From the NCBI GenBank assembly GCA_019636535.1, contig JAHBXK010000020.1, positions 1-60,968 on the forward strand: a DNA stretch of 60,968 nt. The letters are read 5' to 3'. Shown here piece by piece: positions 17,087 through 26,195 of the stretch (its first letter is position 1; each line of letters opens with the position of its first letter). The notes beneath the pieces were generated by a model. That model had not been told where the DNA came from and searched no databases. It saw only the letters and a list, made by a program, of their open reading frames with translations. The position numbers were made by a program, and so were the translations under genes. This DNA comes from Phycisphaeraceae bacterium. GTDB lineage: Bacteria > Planctomycetota > Phycisphaerae > Phycisphaerales > UBA1924.

Positions 17087-19129
17087 TCAGACCGTTGTGG
17101 GCGCGGCGGGGGCGGCGTGGACCGAACCGTTGACGCCCTGGCGTGCGCCGTGAGCGATCGTGGTCGCTTGCGGGACGGGCCGGCCTGCGGCGGCCAGACG
17201 GATCGCGCGGGCGAGGCCGTGGGCGTCGAGGCCCGCATCGGCGAGTTGCTTGGTTCGCGAGTCCTGCATGATCCAGTGGTCGGGCAGGCCGAGGCGGGAG
17301 AGTCGCGAGGCGTCGAGGCCCATTTCCTGCGCGGCTTCGAGGACCGCCGAGCCGAACCCGCCGACGATGGAGTGATCCTCGACGGTGAGGACGGGGATGC
17401 GGCGTTCGAGGAGCGAGCGGATCAGTTCCTGATCGACGGGCTTGGCGAAGCGAGCGTCGTAGACGGCGACGCGGTACTCGCCCGAGAGCATGTCGCGGGC
17501 GCGGAGCGCATCGATGGCGGGCGTGCCGAAGGCGAGGACGGCGACGTCGGGCGTTGGCGCGTTCGGAGCATCGAGCTCTGGGGTGAGGCACCAAGCCTTG
17601 CCCAACTCGAAGGCGGGCGTGGCGCCGACTTTGTCGGCGACGACGCTCGAAACGGTGTCGCGCGGGTAGCGGACGCTGGAGAGCCCCTCTTCGTAGGTTC
17701 GCATGAACTCGATGGCGGCCAGAAGGCTGGGCTCATCGATCGCGGCCATGATCGCCGCGCTGGGGAGCGTACGGAGCAGGGAGACGTCGCAGAAGCCGTG
17801 GTGGACAGCGCCGTCGCCACCGACGAGGCCAGCGCGATCGAGGAGCAGGCGGACGGGGAGCCCTTGCAGAGAGACTTCCTGGAAGGCCTGATCGAAGGCT
17901 CGCTGGAGGAACGTGCTGTAGACGGCGAAGAAGGGTCGGAAGCCGGTCTTGGCGAGGCCGGCCATCATGTCCATGGCGTGGGACTCGCAGATTCCGGTGT
18001 CGAAGGCACGATCGGGGAACTTGGGGAGGACTTTGCTGACGCCGGTGCCGTCGGGCATGGCGGCGGTGGCGACGACGACCTTGGGGTCGCGGGTCATGAG
18101 GTCGACGAGCGCATCGCCCACCGCGGAGGTGAACGACCGGCCGTCCTTCTTGATCTCGACGCGGCAGCCTTCGCGAACGAAAGGTGAGGGGGAGTGGAAA
18201 GTGCTTGAGTCCTGCTCGGAGAAGTCGAAGCCCTTGCCCTTGACGGTCTTGACGTGGAGGACCATCGGTCGGTCGAAGTCGCGCGCCTCTGTGAGGAACT
18301 CGATGAGGGTGGGGAAGTCGTGGCCGTCGATGGGGCCGACGGTGACGAGCCCGAAGTGCTCGAACCAGCCGCCCTGTGCGCCGCCGCCGGTGCCGCCGTC
18401 GTGGATGACGGCCTTGGCCGCCTCGCCTGCGAGGTGGTAGGCCTCCTTGACGAGCGAGCCGCCCGGGATCTGGGCGAGGATCTCGCCGGCGGAGCGCTTC
18501 ATCTCGGAGTAGCGGTGGGAGATTCGGACCCGGTCGAAGTACTGCGAGACCGCGCCCTGAGGCTTGGAGATGCTCATGCCGTTGTCGTTGAGCACGACGA
18601 GGAACTGACGCTTGAGAACGCCCGCGCCGTTGAGCCCCTCCATGGCGACGCCGTTGACGATGGAGGCGTCGCCGATGATCGAGACGACGCGTCGGCCGCT
18701 GGGGTTGGACTTGGGGTCGTAACCCTCACCGCGGAGCGAATCGCCCCTGGCCATGCCGACGGCGGTCGAGATGCCGGTGCCGGCGTGGCCGACGCGGAAG
18801 AGATCGAAGGGAGACTCGGAGGGTTCGGGGAAGCCGGCCATGCCGGCGCTGGTGCGGAGGTTGGCGAGCATGTGCTGTCGGCCGGTGAGCAGTTTGTGCG
18901 GGTAGCACTGGTGGCCGACGTCGAAGAGGAGTCGGTCGTGGCCGAAGTCGAAGACGTAGTGCATCGCGATGGTCAGTTCCACGACGCCGAGATTCGGTGC
19001 GAGGTGGCCGCCCGTGCGGGAGACCTGGTCGCAGATGGCTCTGCGGATGTCGGCCGCCACTTCGGGCAGTTGATCGACGTGGAGTCTGCGAAGATCGGCG
19101 GGGGTTCGGATCGAGTCGAGAAGGGGCAT
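17087..19129 (-). CDS. dxs: 1-deoxy-D-xylulose-5-phosphate synthase
   Basis: 680 residues, slightly longer than the usual 620-640. It condenses pyruvate and glyceraldehyde 3-phosphate with thiamine diphosphate, the first step of the non-mevalonate isoprenoid pathway. Visible motifs are LAPNLGVVELTIAMHYVFD, DVGHQCYPHKLLTGR, RVGHAGTGISTAVGMA, the cofactor segment GDASIVNGVAMEGLN with VVLNDNGMSIS, DGHDFPTLIEFL, and the C-terminal transketolase part with AIASP-like TVEDHSIVGGFGSAV. ATG 19129 has AAGGAC 6 bases upstream. The gene sits just downstream of a polyprenyl diphosphate synthase gene, a classic isoprenoid pairing. Confidence 0.96.
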   Translation of the reverse strand: MPLLDSIRTPADLRRLHVDQLPEVAADIRRAICDQVSRTGGHLAPNLGVVELTIAMHYVFDFGHDRLLFDVGHQCYPHKLLTGRQHMLANLRTSAGMAGFPEPSESPFDLFRVGHAGTGISTAVGMARGDSLRGEGYDPKSNPSGRRVVSIIGDASIVNGVAMEGLNGAGVLKRQFLVVLNDNGMSISKPQGAVSQYFDRVRISHRYSEMKRSAGEILAQIPGGSLVKEAYHLAGEAAKAVIHDGGTGGGAQGGWFEHFGLVTVGPIDGHDFPTLIEFLTEARDFDRPMVLHVKTVKGKGFDFSEQDSSTFHSPSPFVREGCRVEIKKDGRSFTSAVGDALVDLMTRDPKVVVATAAMPDGTGVSKVLPKFPDRAFDTGICESHAMDMMAGLAKTGFRPFFAVYSTFLQRAFDQAFQEVSLQGLPVRLLLDRAGLVGGDGAVHHGFCDVSLLRTLPSAAIMAAIDEPSLLAAIEFMRTYEEGLSSVRYPRDTVSSVVADKVGATPAFELGKAWCLTPELDAPNAPTPDVAVLAFGTPAIDALRARDMLSGEYRVAVYDARFAKPVDQELIRSLLERRIPVLTVEDHSIVGGFGSAVLEAAQEMGLDASRLSRLGLPDHWIMQDSRTKQLADAGLDAHGLARAIRLAAAGRPVPQATTIAHGARQGVNGSVHAAPAAPTTV

Positions 19130-19293
19130 TCGTCGTCCTTGAAGGCCTGGTGAAGCGTCCGGCCGTGTGGCGATGGTACGCGAACAGAGGGTCCGGCGTT
19201 CCGGAACGGTCTGGGTTGGTAGGGTCCGGTTGGGTGTTCGAGCGGTGCGGTCGGATCGATGCCGGTGGGCCGGTACGCGGATCGAAAGACGCG

Positions 19294-20241
19294 TCAGCGC
19301 GTGCGGACGGCCATGAAGTCGGCGAGGATATCGAGCGTGCGGGCCGCGGGTCCGAGCGGGCGGAGCGCCTCGGCGGCGGACTGGTGGAGTTGTCGGACCT
19401 TGCGGCGGGATTCTTCGATGCCGAGCACGGCGGGGTAGGTGAGTTTGCCAGCGGAGACATCCTTGCCGGCGGTCTTGCCGAGGTGCTCGGTGGATTGCGT
19501 CACGTCGAGGAGGTCGTCGACGACCTGGAACATGAGGCCGATCGCGTGAGCGTGGCGGGTGATGGCGTCGAGTTTTGCCTGGTCGGGGTCGCGCTTGCCC
19601 GCGTGGGATGTTGCGACGATCGCGCCCATGCGGCAGGCGGCGACGATGAGCGCCCCGGTCTTGTTCAGGTGGATCAGTTCGAGCTTCTGCTCGTCGCTCA
19701 GGCCTGGCTCGAAGCCGCCGAGGGTGTCGTAGACCTGCCCGGCGATCATCGCGTTGGTGCCGACGGCGAGTTCCCGGGCGAGTGGCGCTGCGATGGCCGC
19801 GGGATAGGAATCGAAGAGCAGGCCGAACGAGAGGGTGAGGAGGGAGTCGCCCGCGAGGATGGCCATGGCCTCGCTGCTGTGACGGTGCAGCGTGGGTCGG
19901 CCTCTGCGCAGATCGTCGTTGTCGATGCCCGGCAGGTCGTCGTGGACGAGCGAGAACGCGTGGACCATCTCGACTGCGGCCGCGGCGGGGAGGCAGGCTT
20001 CGGGGTCGAGTCGTACGTCGGCGGTTGCCACGAAGGAGTGCCACGTGAGGAGCGGGCGGAGGCGTTTGCCCGGCCCGAGCGCGGCGTAGCGCAGCGCGTC
20101 GCGGAGGTTGGCGGGAAGATCGAGCGAGTCGATGACGTTGAGGAGGTACCGGTCGAAGCGAGCGACGGGCGCTGCCACTTCCGCGGGGAGCGCGCCCTCG
20201 GCGATCTGCGTGCTGGTGGTGGCCTGGGCTTGCGTCTTCAT
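19294..20241 (-). CDS. Polyprenyl (farnesyl/geranylgeranyl) diphosphate synthase
   Basis: 315 residues of the all-alpha isoprenyl synthase fold. The first Asp-rich motif is in LVHDDLPGIDNDDLRRGRPT, the second in FQVVDDLLDVT, and GKRLRPLL supplies the substrate-binding arginines near the start. Residues upstream of the first Asp motif include MVHAFSL, which fits short products (C15-C20), so IspA-type activity is likely, though chain length cannot be fixed by eye. ATG 20241 begins MKTQAQATTS. It lies 165 bases upstream of dxs on the same strand and probably supplies prenyl chains for quinones, carotenoids or undecaprenyl carriers. Confidence 0.93.
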   Translation of the reverse strand: MKTQAQATTSTQIAEGALPAEVAAPVARFDRYLLNVIDSLDLPANLRDALRYAALGPGKRLRPLLTWHSFVATADVRLDPEACLPAAAAVEMVHAFSLVHDDLPGIDNDDLRRGRPTLHRHSSEAMAILAGDSLLTLSFGLLFDSYPAAIAAPLARELAVGTNAMIAGQVYDTLGGFEPGLSDEQKLELIHLNKTGALIVAACRMGAIVATSHAGKRDPDQAKLDAITRHAHAIGLMFQVVDDLLDVTQSTEHLGKTAGKDVSAGKLTYPAVLGIEESRRKVRQLHQSAAEALRPLGPAARTLDILADFMAVRTR

Positions 20242-20341
20242 CTTCGTGAGCGTTTGCGGCGGGAGCGTGCCGTTCGCGCGGCCGGGTACGCGAGGAATCT
20301 CGTTTGTTCGCGATGGCACTGTGGGGGCGAACGCGACGGCG

Positions 20342-20803
20342 TCAGACTGGCGACTCCTGCGCCCGCAGCACGTCGTAGACCTCCTGCTCGGAGTTCGCGG
20401 CGTAGATGCGCTCGCGGAAGTCCTCCATGGCCATGAGGCTGGAGATTCGTGCCAGCGCCTGGATGTGGTCCGAAGTCCGATCGGGTGGGGAGGCGAGCAG
20501 GATGATGAGTTTGACGGGCTTGCCGTCGATCGCGGCGAAGTCCATGGGCTTGGCGGGCTTGCCGATTGCGACGGCGAGGCTCTCAACGCCGGAACACTTG
20601 CCGTGGGGAATGGCCAGACCGAGGCCGATGCCGGTGGTGCGGGTCTGTTCGCGCGTCCACACGGCGTCCTTGAGCGCGGCGGCGGCCTTGACCTTGCCGC
20701 GATCGGCGAGCAGGTCGACCAGTTCGTCGATCGCCGCGTGCTTGTCGCTCGCGAGCAGGGGCGCCTTGATGCACTCTCGTGAGATGATGTCGAGCAACTT
20801 CAT
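20342..20803 (-). CDS. PTS EIIA (fructose/PtsN-type) domain protein
   Basis: 153 residues, a single PTS EIIA type-2 domain. The phosphorylatable histidine is in GLGLAIPHGKCSGV near residue 66, and KLIILLASPPDRTSDHIQAL is the usual C-terminal half. No EIIB, EIIC or HPr gene is adjacent, so a regulatory PtsN-like role is more likely than sugar import. ATG at 20803 begins MKLLDIISRECI; the frame upstream to 21082 has no typical start context. It is the second gene in the rsmB to nadK minus-strand run. Confidence 0.9.
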   Translation of the reverse strand: MKLLDIISRECIKAPLLASDKHAAIDELVDLLADRGKVKAAAALKDAVWTREQTRTTGIGLGLAIPHGKCSGVESLAVAIGKPAKPMDFAAIDGKPVKLIILLASPPDRTSDHIQALARISSLMAMEDFRERIYAANSEQEVYDVLRAQESPV

Positions 20804-20958
20804 TCGTTGTGCAACCGTGGCGTGCGAGTCCCGACGTCCTTGTGTCGGCCGAGACGGATCATGGGAGTCGTCATCCGTTTGTCGAGCCCGTCGGGGGACG
20901 TGAGTGTACCCCTCAAGGTGGGGTTGGGACCGGTGGAAATGTCGGTTGGAGGGTGGAT

Positions 20959-22419
20959 TCAGCCTTGCAGGAGCAACGAGTACGCGCCGTCGCGGTACGC
21001 CGAGGGCGGGTCTCCCGGCAGTCCGCCGGGCTCGGTTCGGTTTTCCCGCGTCGCGGCGAAGCGATGCCACTGGACTGCCCACTGGGCCTGCGCCTGATTC
21101 TCGGCATGCTCAAGGGAGCAGGTGGAGTAGAGGATTGAGCCTCTGGGGTGCTCACGGAGAAGGGGGATCGCGTCGGCGATGATCTGACGCTGGATGCCGG
21201 TGAGGGATCGGTTGCGCTGATCGTCGAATCGAAAGCGTGCTTCCGGTCGACGTGGGAGGACGCCGGTGTTCGAGCACGGTACGTCGAGGAGTACCAGGTC
21301 CGCCCGGCCGTGCCAGTCGGCGACGAGGCGATCGAACGGCACAACGCGGACTCGGTCGGAGCGGGCGAAGACCGAGGCGAGCGTGCTTGAGCGGGCGGTA
21401 TCGGCGTCGGCGGCGACGATCTCGGCGTTGGGGAACGTGGCGGCGAGTTGGCGAGTCTTGGTTCCCATGCCGGCGCAAGCGTCGATGATCAGGTTCGGCG
21501 CGGGCGTGAGGTTTCGGATTGAGCGGACAGCGCGGCATGAGGCGGAGTCCTGCACCCAGATGTCGCTTCGAGATGTGAGCAAGGCGCGAAGGTCGGCGGC
21601 GGCGCCCTCGAACACCATGTTCCCCGGATCGTCGTGCGGGGACAGGCCGGGGTGATCGATCGGCTCGGTTGCGTGATCGACGTTGAGCACGATGGGTGGA
21701 TCGACGAGCGAGTGCAGGCAGAGCCGGCGGACATCGGTGAGCGGGCGGGTGGTGAGCCACGCGCGGATGAGCGAGGTGGGATGACTGGTCGCGACGGCGA
21801 CTCGCTCGGCTTCGTCCTCGGGCAGCAATTGGGAGGAAAGCGGCATGGAGCCGGTCGATCGGCCGCCGAGGGGCAACTCGTCGCGCATGAAGGCGAAGGT
21901 CTCGCGATGGTGCGCGGGATCGTGGCGTGCGCCTCCGCGAAGGTCGTCGAGGATGCGGCGGAGCACGGCGTTGGCTGCTTTGGCTGGGCCCGGGCCGACC
22001 TGCACTTTGACCCACTCGACGGCGTGGTTGATGGCGGCCGACTCCGGGACGCGGTTGAGAACGAGCAACTGGGCCGATGCGGCGAGCAATGCGCCGCGGA
22101 GTTTGGGGTCGGTCTGATCCCAGCCGCGGGAGAGGTGGCGTTCGACGAGGAAGCGGAGGGTGATCCAGCGGCGGATCGCGGCGTCGTAGATCGCTCGTGC
22201 GAAGGCGCGGTCGCGGTCGTCGGCGTGGGCCAGGAGTTTGTCGATCGCCCCGTCGATCGCGTCGAGGTCCATGTCGGGCCAGCGGCGGACCTGCCGCGAC
22301 ACGGCCAGGAACGCGGTGTGGCGGGGCAGATCGTCGAGCGCGGGCTGTGTTGAAGGGCCGCGGCCCGTCGGGCGATGGCCTGCGTGTCCGGACAACGATC
22401 GTCGCGAAGGGTCGCTCAC
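20959..22419 (-). CDS. rsmB: 16S rRNA (cytosine-967-C5)-methyltransferase RsmB-like
   Basis: About 486 residues from the GTG at 22419. The N-terminal part (RHTAFLAVSRQVRRW, DRDRAFARAIYDAAIRRWIT, ESAAINHAVEWVKVQVG) is the NusB-like RNA-binding domain. The C-terminal part is the methyltransferase: DACAGMGTKTRQLAATF binds S-adenosylmethionine, DVPCSNTGVLPRRPEARFR holds one catalytic cysteine and YSTCSLEHAENQ the other. The frame is open to 22605 but that would overlap the divergent kinase gene, so GTG 22419 is preferred. No clear ribosome binding site is visible there. It heads a minus-strand housekeeping run. Confidence 0.92.
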   Translation of the reverse strand: MSDPSRRSLSGHAGHRPTGRGPSTQPALDDLPRHTAFLAVSRQVRRWPDMDLDAIDGAIDKLLAHADDRDRAFARAIYDAAIRRWITLRFLVERHLSRGWDQTDPKLRGALLAASAQLLVLNRVPESAAINHAVEWVKVQVGPGPAKAANAVLRRILDDLRGGARHDPAHHRETFAFMRDELPLGGRSTGSMPLSSQLLPEDEAERVAVATSHPTSLIRAWLTTRPLTDVRRLCLHSLVDPPIVLNVDHATEPIDHPGLSPHDDPGNMVFEGAAADLRALLTSRSDIWVQDSASCRAVRSIRNLTPAPNLIIDACAGMGTKTRQLAATFPNAEIVAADADTARSSTLASVFARSDRVRVVPFDRLVADWHGRADLVLLDVPCSNTGVLPRRPEARFRFDDQRNRSLTGIQRQIIADAIPLLREHPRGSILYSTCSLEHAENQAQAQWAVQWHRFAATRENRTEPGGLPGDPPSAYRDGAYSLLLQG

Positions 22420-22486
22420 GGGCGAACGATAGTCTGGGCGGGTCGTGACTCCCGCCGGGAGCGAACGCGCGGAGACTTGAGCGGGC

Positions 22487-24190
22487 ATGCCGGATCGAGT
22501 GGAGACAAGTTCGGTGGGAGTTGCGCCGGGTGCGTTGCGCGGTCGGCAGTCGGCGCGTGCGCCGAAGCCGCCGTCGGGGTTGCTTGCGGGGATGCGGATC
22601 CGCAAGAAACTGATCTTTCTTCACACGCTGTTTTCGCTTGCACTTGCGGCGATCCTGGCGTTGGCGTTGCGGCCGGCGGTGCGCGAGGTCATTCTGCAAT
22701 CGGAGTCGCACGAAGCGAGATTGGTGCTGGCGCAAGTGCTCGACGGGCCGGGCGACGGCGAGGCGTTGCGTGGATTCGCGGATCGGCTATCGAACAGGTC
22801 GGGCTCGGGCCTGGTGGTGCGGGTGGGGGATGAGCGAGCGGCGGGACTGACGGCGTCGGAGGCCGCGGTGCTGCGAGAGCGCTCGGGCGTGGGAGCGGGG
22901 CTGGTCGATGCGTCCGCGGATCAGGTCGCTTCGAGTTCGGACATGCCGGCGTACTTGAGGTTTTTCGGGCCGGATCGGGAGCCTGTGCTGGTGGCGCACC
23001 ACGGTGGGGCGGATCGGTTCGTGGTGGTTTCGGTTCGGCTTGAGGAAGCGCGGGCGGCGGTGATCCGGTTGTACGTGCTCGCGACGTTGGCGCTGTTGAG
23101 CGTGTACGCGCTGGTGGCGGCAGCGCTGGAGATCTTCGTGCTTCCTCGGCACGTCTACGGGCCGATTCGTTCGATGCTCGAGGCGGATCGTGCGCTGGAA
23201 TCGGGCCGAACGGAGGAGGAGATCATTCCGGAACGGGTGATTCCGGCGGATGAACTGGGGGAGATCATGCGGTCGCGGAATCACGCGGTGCGGTCTCTTC
23301 GGCAGCACGAGCGAGACTTGGCGAGCGCGCTGACGAAACTGGAATACGCGGCGGCGGACCTGAAGAAGAAGAACCACCTGCTCGAGACCGCACGGCAGAA
23401 TCTCGCCGACACGGGAAGACTGGCCGGGCTCGGGATGATGTCGGCTGGCCTTGCGCACGAGATGAACACGCCGCTGGCGGTGCTGAAGGTGCTGGCGGAG
23501 AAGGTCCGGCCCGGCGAGTTGGACGGGGGGCTCTCACCGGACGAGGCTGCGCTGATGCGGCGGGTGATCGGCCGGCTCGAGGGGCTGAGCGAGGGGTTGC
23601 TGGACATTGCGCGGGCCCGTCCGCTGAATCTCGAGCCTGTGGAGATTCGCTCGCTGATCGACGAGGCGTGGACGCTGGTGCGGATGGACCGGCGATCGAC
23701 GGGTGTGCGATTCGAGAGCCAGATCGAGTCCGGTCTGACGGCGCAGGGCGATTCGAATCGACTGATCCAGGTCTTCGTCAACCTGCTTCGCAACGCGGTG
23801 GACTCGATGGCCGGGCATGAGAGCCGGCCCGAGGTCTGCGTGACGGCGAGCCGGGTCGAGCGTGATGGGCGGTTGTGGTTGTCGGTCGTGATCGCGGACA
23901 ATGGGCCGGGGATCGCGCCGGACGTGATGGCCAACCTTTTCGAGCCTTTCGTTTCAACGAGGCTGGACGCGCACGGCACGGGCCTGGGGCTGGCGGTGTC
24001 GGAGGGGATCGTGCGCGAGCACGGGGGGGTGCTGGTCGCGCGCAATCGTGCGGATGCGGAGGGGCTTGCACGGCGCGGGGCGGAGTTCGAGGTGTTGTTG
24101 CCCGGTGCGTTCGGATCGGTCGTTGCGGCCGGTTTGGCGGGCGGGCCGGGCGTAAACTCCGCCGCACCGGGGCAGGAACACGACCGATGA
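22487..24190 (+). CDS. Membrane sensor histidine kinase
   Basis: 567 residues. After a cytoplasmic start (to about residue 40) comes span 1 (LIFLHTLFSLALAAILALAL), a periplasmic sensor domain of roughly 130 residues, and span 2 (LYVLATLALLSVYALVAAAL). A HAMP-like linker and a coiled coil (LTKLEYAAADLKKKNHLLE) lead to the phosphoacceptor motif AGLAHEMNTPLAV near residue 322. The ATP-binding domain shows FVNLLRNAVDSM, ADNGPGIAPDV, FEPFVSTR and GTGLGLAVSEGIVREHGG. GGAGA lies 12 bases before ATG 22487. Its stop overlaps the start of the response regulator by four bases (ATGA), so the two form a two-component pair. Confidence 0.95.
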   Translation: MPDRVETSSVGVAPGALRGRQSARAPKPPSGLLAGMRIRKKLIFLHTLFSLALAAILALALRPAVREVILQSESHEARLVLAQVLDGPGDGEALRGFADRLSNRSGSGLVVRVGDERAAGLTASEAAVLRERSGVGAGLVDASADQVASSSDMPAYLRFFGPDREPVLVAHHGGADRFVVVSVRLEEARAAVIRLYVLATLALLSVYALVAAALEIFVLPRHVYGPIRSMLEADRALESGRTEEEIIPERVIPADELGEIMRSRNHAVRSLRQHERDLASALTKLEYAAADLKKKNHLLETARQNLADTGRLAGLGMMSAGLAHEMNTPLAVLKVLAEKVRPGELDGGLSPDEAALMRRVIGRLEGLSEGLLDIARARPLNLEPVEIRSLIDEAWTLVRMDRRSTGVRFESQIESGLTAQGDSNRLIQVFVNLLRNAVDSMAGHESRPEVCVTASRVERDGRLWLSVVIADNGPGIAPDVMANLFEPFVSTRLDAHGTGLGLAVSEGIVREHGGVLVARNRADAEGLARRGAEFEVLLPGAFGSVVAAGLAGGPGVNSAAPGQEHDR

Positions 24191-24840
24191 ACGAACCCGC
24201 GGCCAGCACGCCCGCCGAAGAGCAGTCCGCCGAAACGGGGGCGCCGCTGTCGGTCGCTGTGATCGATGATGACGACGACTACCGGCAGTTCATCAGCACG
24301 GTGCTGGAGTCGCTGGGGCATCGGGCGCGGGTGTTTGCGACGCCTCCGGAGTTCTATGCGCATTGCGAGTCGGATCTGCCCGACGTGCTCTTGCTCGACA
24401 TGAAGATGGGGCGATTCGACGGTCAGCAGGTGCTGGAAGAGATCCGGAAGCGCTGGCCGAAACTGTGTGTGATCGTGGTGACGGGGTATCCGTCGCTGGA
24501 CTCGATGCGTCAGACATTCAAGCAGGACGTGTTCGACTATCTGGCCAAACCATTTTCGATGGACGAACTGCGGAGGACGCTTGCGCAGGCCGCGGCGGCG
24601 TTCGGGCTGGGGGGGCGTCCGTTGGATCGTCTGCGGCTGGAACTGGGTCGGCACATCCGGCTGGCACGAACCGAGCGGGGGTGGACGCTTCGAGATCTCT
24701 CGGAGGCCTGCGGGTTGAGCGTGAGTCAGTTGAGTTCGATTGAGCGCGGCAGTCATCTGCCGAGCATCGAGAGCCTGATCGGTGTCGCGTCGGCGCTGGA
24801 TCGGCGACCTTCGGAATGGCTTTCGGCGGCGGGGCTCTGA
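24187..24840 (+). CDS. Response regulator with XRE/Cro-type helix-turn-helix output
   Basis: 217 residues. The receiver domain covers about 22-140: acidic pocket IDDDDDY, phosphoacceptor Asp in VLLLDMKMGRFDG, and the conserved VVTGY and FDYLAKPFS. The output is not the usual winged helix or LuxR domain but an XRE-type helix-turn-helix, IRLARTERGWTLRDLSEACG then LSVSQLSSIERGSHLPSIES near 155-200. This fusion is uncommon. It starts on the ATGA that ends the kinase gene, so kinase and regulator are translationally coupled. Its stop is next to or overlaps the lpxB start, hinting that lipid A synthesis shares the transcript. Target genes are unknown. Confidence 0.93.
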   Translation: MNEPAASTPAEEQSAETGAPLSVAVIDDDDDYRQFISTVLESLGHRARVFATPPEFYAHCESDLPDVLLLDMKMGRFDGQQVLEEIRKRWPKLCVIVVTGYPSLDSMRQTFKQDVFDYLAKPFSMDELRRTLAQAAAAFGLGGRPLDRLRLELGRHIRLARTERGWTLRDLSEACGLSVSQLSSIERGSHLPSIESLIGVASALDRRPSEWLSAAGL

Positions 24841-26195
24841 GCGTGACGCACTCCAACAGGCCATTGGAACGCGGGGTGCTGTTCACCGGCTTTGAACCGA
24901 GCGGGGATGATCACGCCTCGGCGGTGATCGCCGAACTGCGTCAGCGTCAGCCGGACCTGCCGATCTACGCCTGGGGCGGGCCGAAGATGGAGCGGGCCGG
25001 GGCGACGATCGTCGAGCGGACGGGCGAGAGCGCGGTGATGGGCTTGCCCGGCGTGGGGAAGATCATCGAGCACATGGGGATCAACCGCCGGGCGAGGCGG
25101 TGGATCAGGCAGGGACGGGCGAGTCTGCACGTGCCGGTCGATTCGCCGGCGGCGAACTTTCCGATCTGTAGATACAGCAAGCGGCGGGGTCTGCGCGTGA
25201 TGCACCTGGTGGCGCCGCAGATCTGGGCGTGGGGGCGCTGGCGGATTCGCAAGTTGCGTCGGTGCACGGATCGGGTGTTGTGCCTGTTGCCGTTCGAGGA
25301 GGGGTGGTTTCTGGCGCGCGGGGTGTCGGCGAGGTTTGTGGGGCACCCGTTGTTCGACGAGCCGCTGGACGAGGATGGACTTGCTCGCAGGGCCGAGGAG
25401 ATTGAGAGAGAGGTGGAAGCCATCTCTCGTTCGTACCGGAAGGGGATCGGACCGCGGCTGAGGCTTGGGCTTATGCCCGGGTCGCGGCCGTCGGAGATCC
25501 GGGCGTGCTTTCCGGTCTTGCTCGATGCGTACCGCAGGCTTCAGGCGGACTTTCCCGACACGACGGGCGTGGTGGCGGCAACGACGCCGGAGGTTGCGAG
25601 TCGGCTCCGCGAGATCGCTCAGACGACGGATCACGGTGGCGGGGGTGGTTGGCCCAGGGGGCTGCACGTCGTGATCGCCGACACCGACGCCGCGATCCGA
25701 TGGTGCGACTTCGCGCTGGTCGTGAGCGGGACGGTCACGCTGCAGATCGCCCGTCAGTTCAAGCCGATGGTGGCGATGTATCGGCCGGGATGGTTGGTGT
25801 ATCAACTGCTCGCACGCTGGCTGGTGACGACCGAGCACTTCACGCTGCCCAACCTGATCGCCGGTCGACGGATCATCCCCGAACTCATCCCGCACTTCGG
25901 CGACGGCGAGGCCTTGGCGGTCGAGGTGATCAAGTTGCTTCGTCGCGACGGGTATGCGGACGATCAGCGGGTGAACCTGCGGGCGATCGCGAGCATGTTC
26001 GACGGGACCAACGCGGCCCGTGCGGCGGCGGACGAGATCGAGCGGCTGCTGGGATTGCGAGCAACGAATTCGGGCACCGCTCCGAGCGTGGCTGCCGGGC
26101 TGCGGAACGGACGATCAGTCGGCGCCGCCTCGGCGGAGGGGGAACAGGGCCAGGGCGCACACGCCGTTTCCGATCCGGTCGACGATCGGGAATGA
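24816..26195 (+). CDS. lpxB: Lipid-A-disaccharide synthase LpxB
   Basis: About 459 residues from ATG 24816, or 450 from GTG 24843 just past the previous stop. Neither start has a clear ribosome binding site. LpxB features are GVLFTGFEPSGDDHASAVI (usual AGExSGD), IYAWGGPKMERAGA, ESAVMGLPGVGK, MHLVAPQIWAWGRWRIRKL, LCLLPFEEGWF with VRFVGHPL-like RFVGHPLFDE, and RLGLMPGSRPSEI. The enzyme joins UDP-2,3-diacylglucosamine and lipid X to make the lipid A disaccharide on the inner membrane. The N-terminal motif differs from proteobacterial LpxB. The last 81 bases overlap the convergent gene at 26115-26927. Confidence 0.87.
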   Translation: MAFGGGALSVTHSNRPLERGVLFTGFEPSGDDHASAVIAELRQRQPDLPIYAWGGPKMERAGATIVERTGESAVMGLPGVGKIIEHMGINRRARRWIRQGRASLHVPVDSPAANFPICRYSKRRGLRVMHLVAPQIWAWGRWRIRKLRRCTDRVLCLLPFEEGWFLARGVSARFVGHPLFDEPLDEDGLARRAEEIEREVEAISRSYRKGIGPRLRLGLMPGSRPSEIRACFPVLLDAYRRLQADFPDTTGVVAATTPEVASRLREIAQTTDHGGGGGWPRGLHVVIADTDAAIRWCDFALVVSGTVTLQIARQFKPMVAMYRPGWLVYQLLARWLVTTEHFTLPNLIAGRRIIPELIPHFGDGEALAVEVIKLLRRDGYADDQRVNLRAIASMFDGTNAARAAADEIERLLGLRATNSGTAPSVAAGLRNGRSVGAASAEGEQGQGAHAVSDPVDDRE

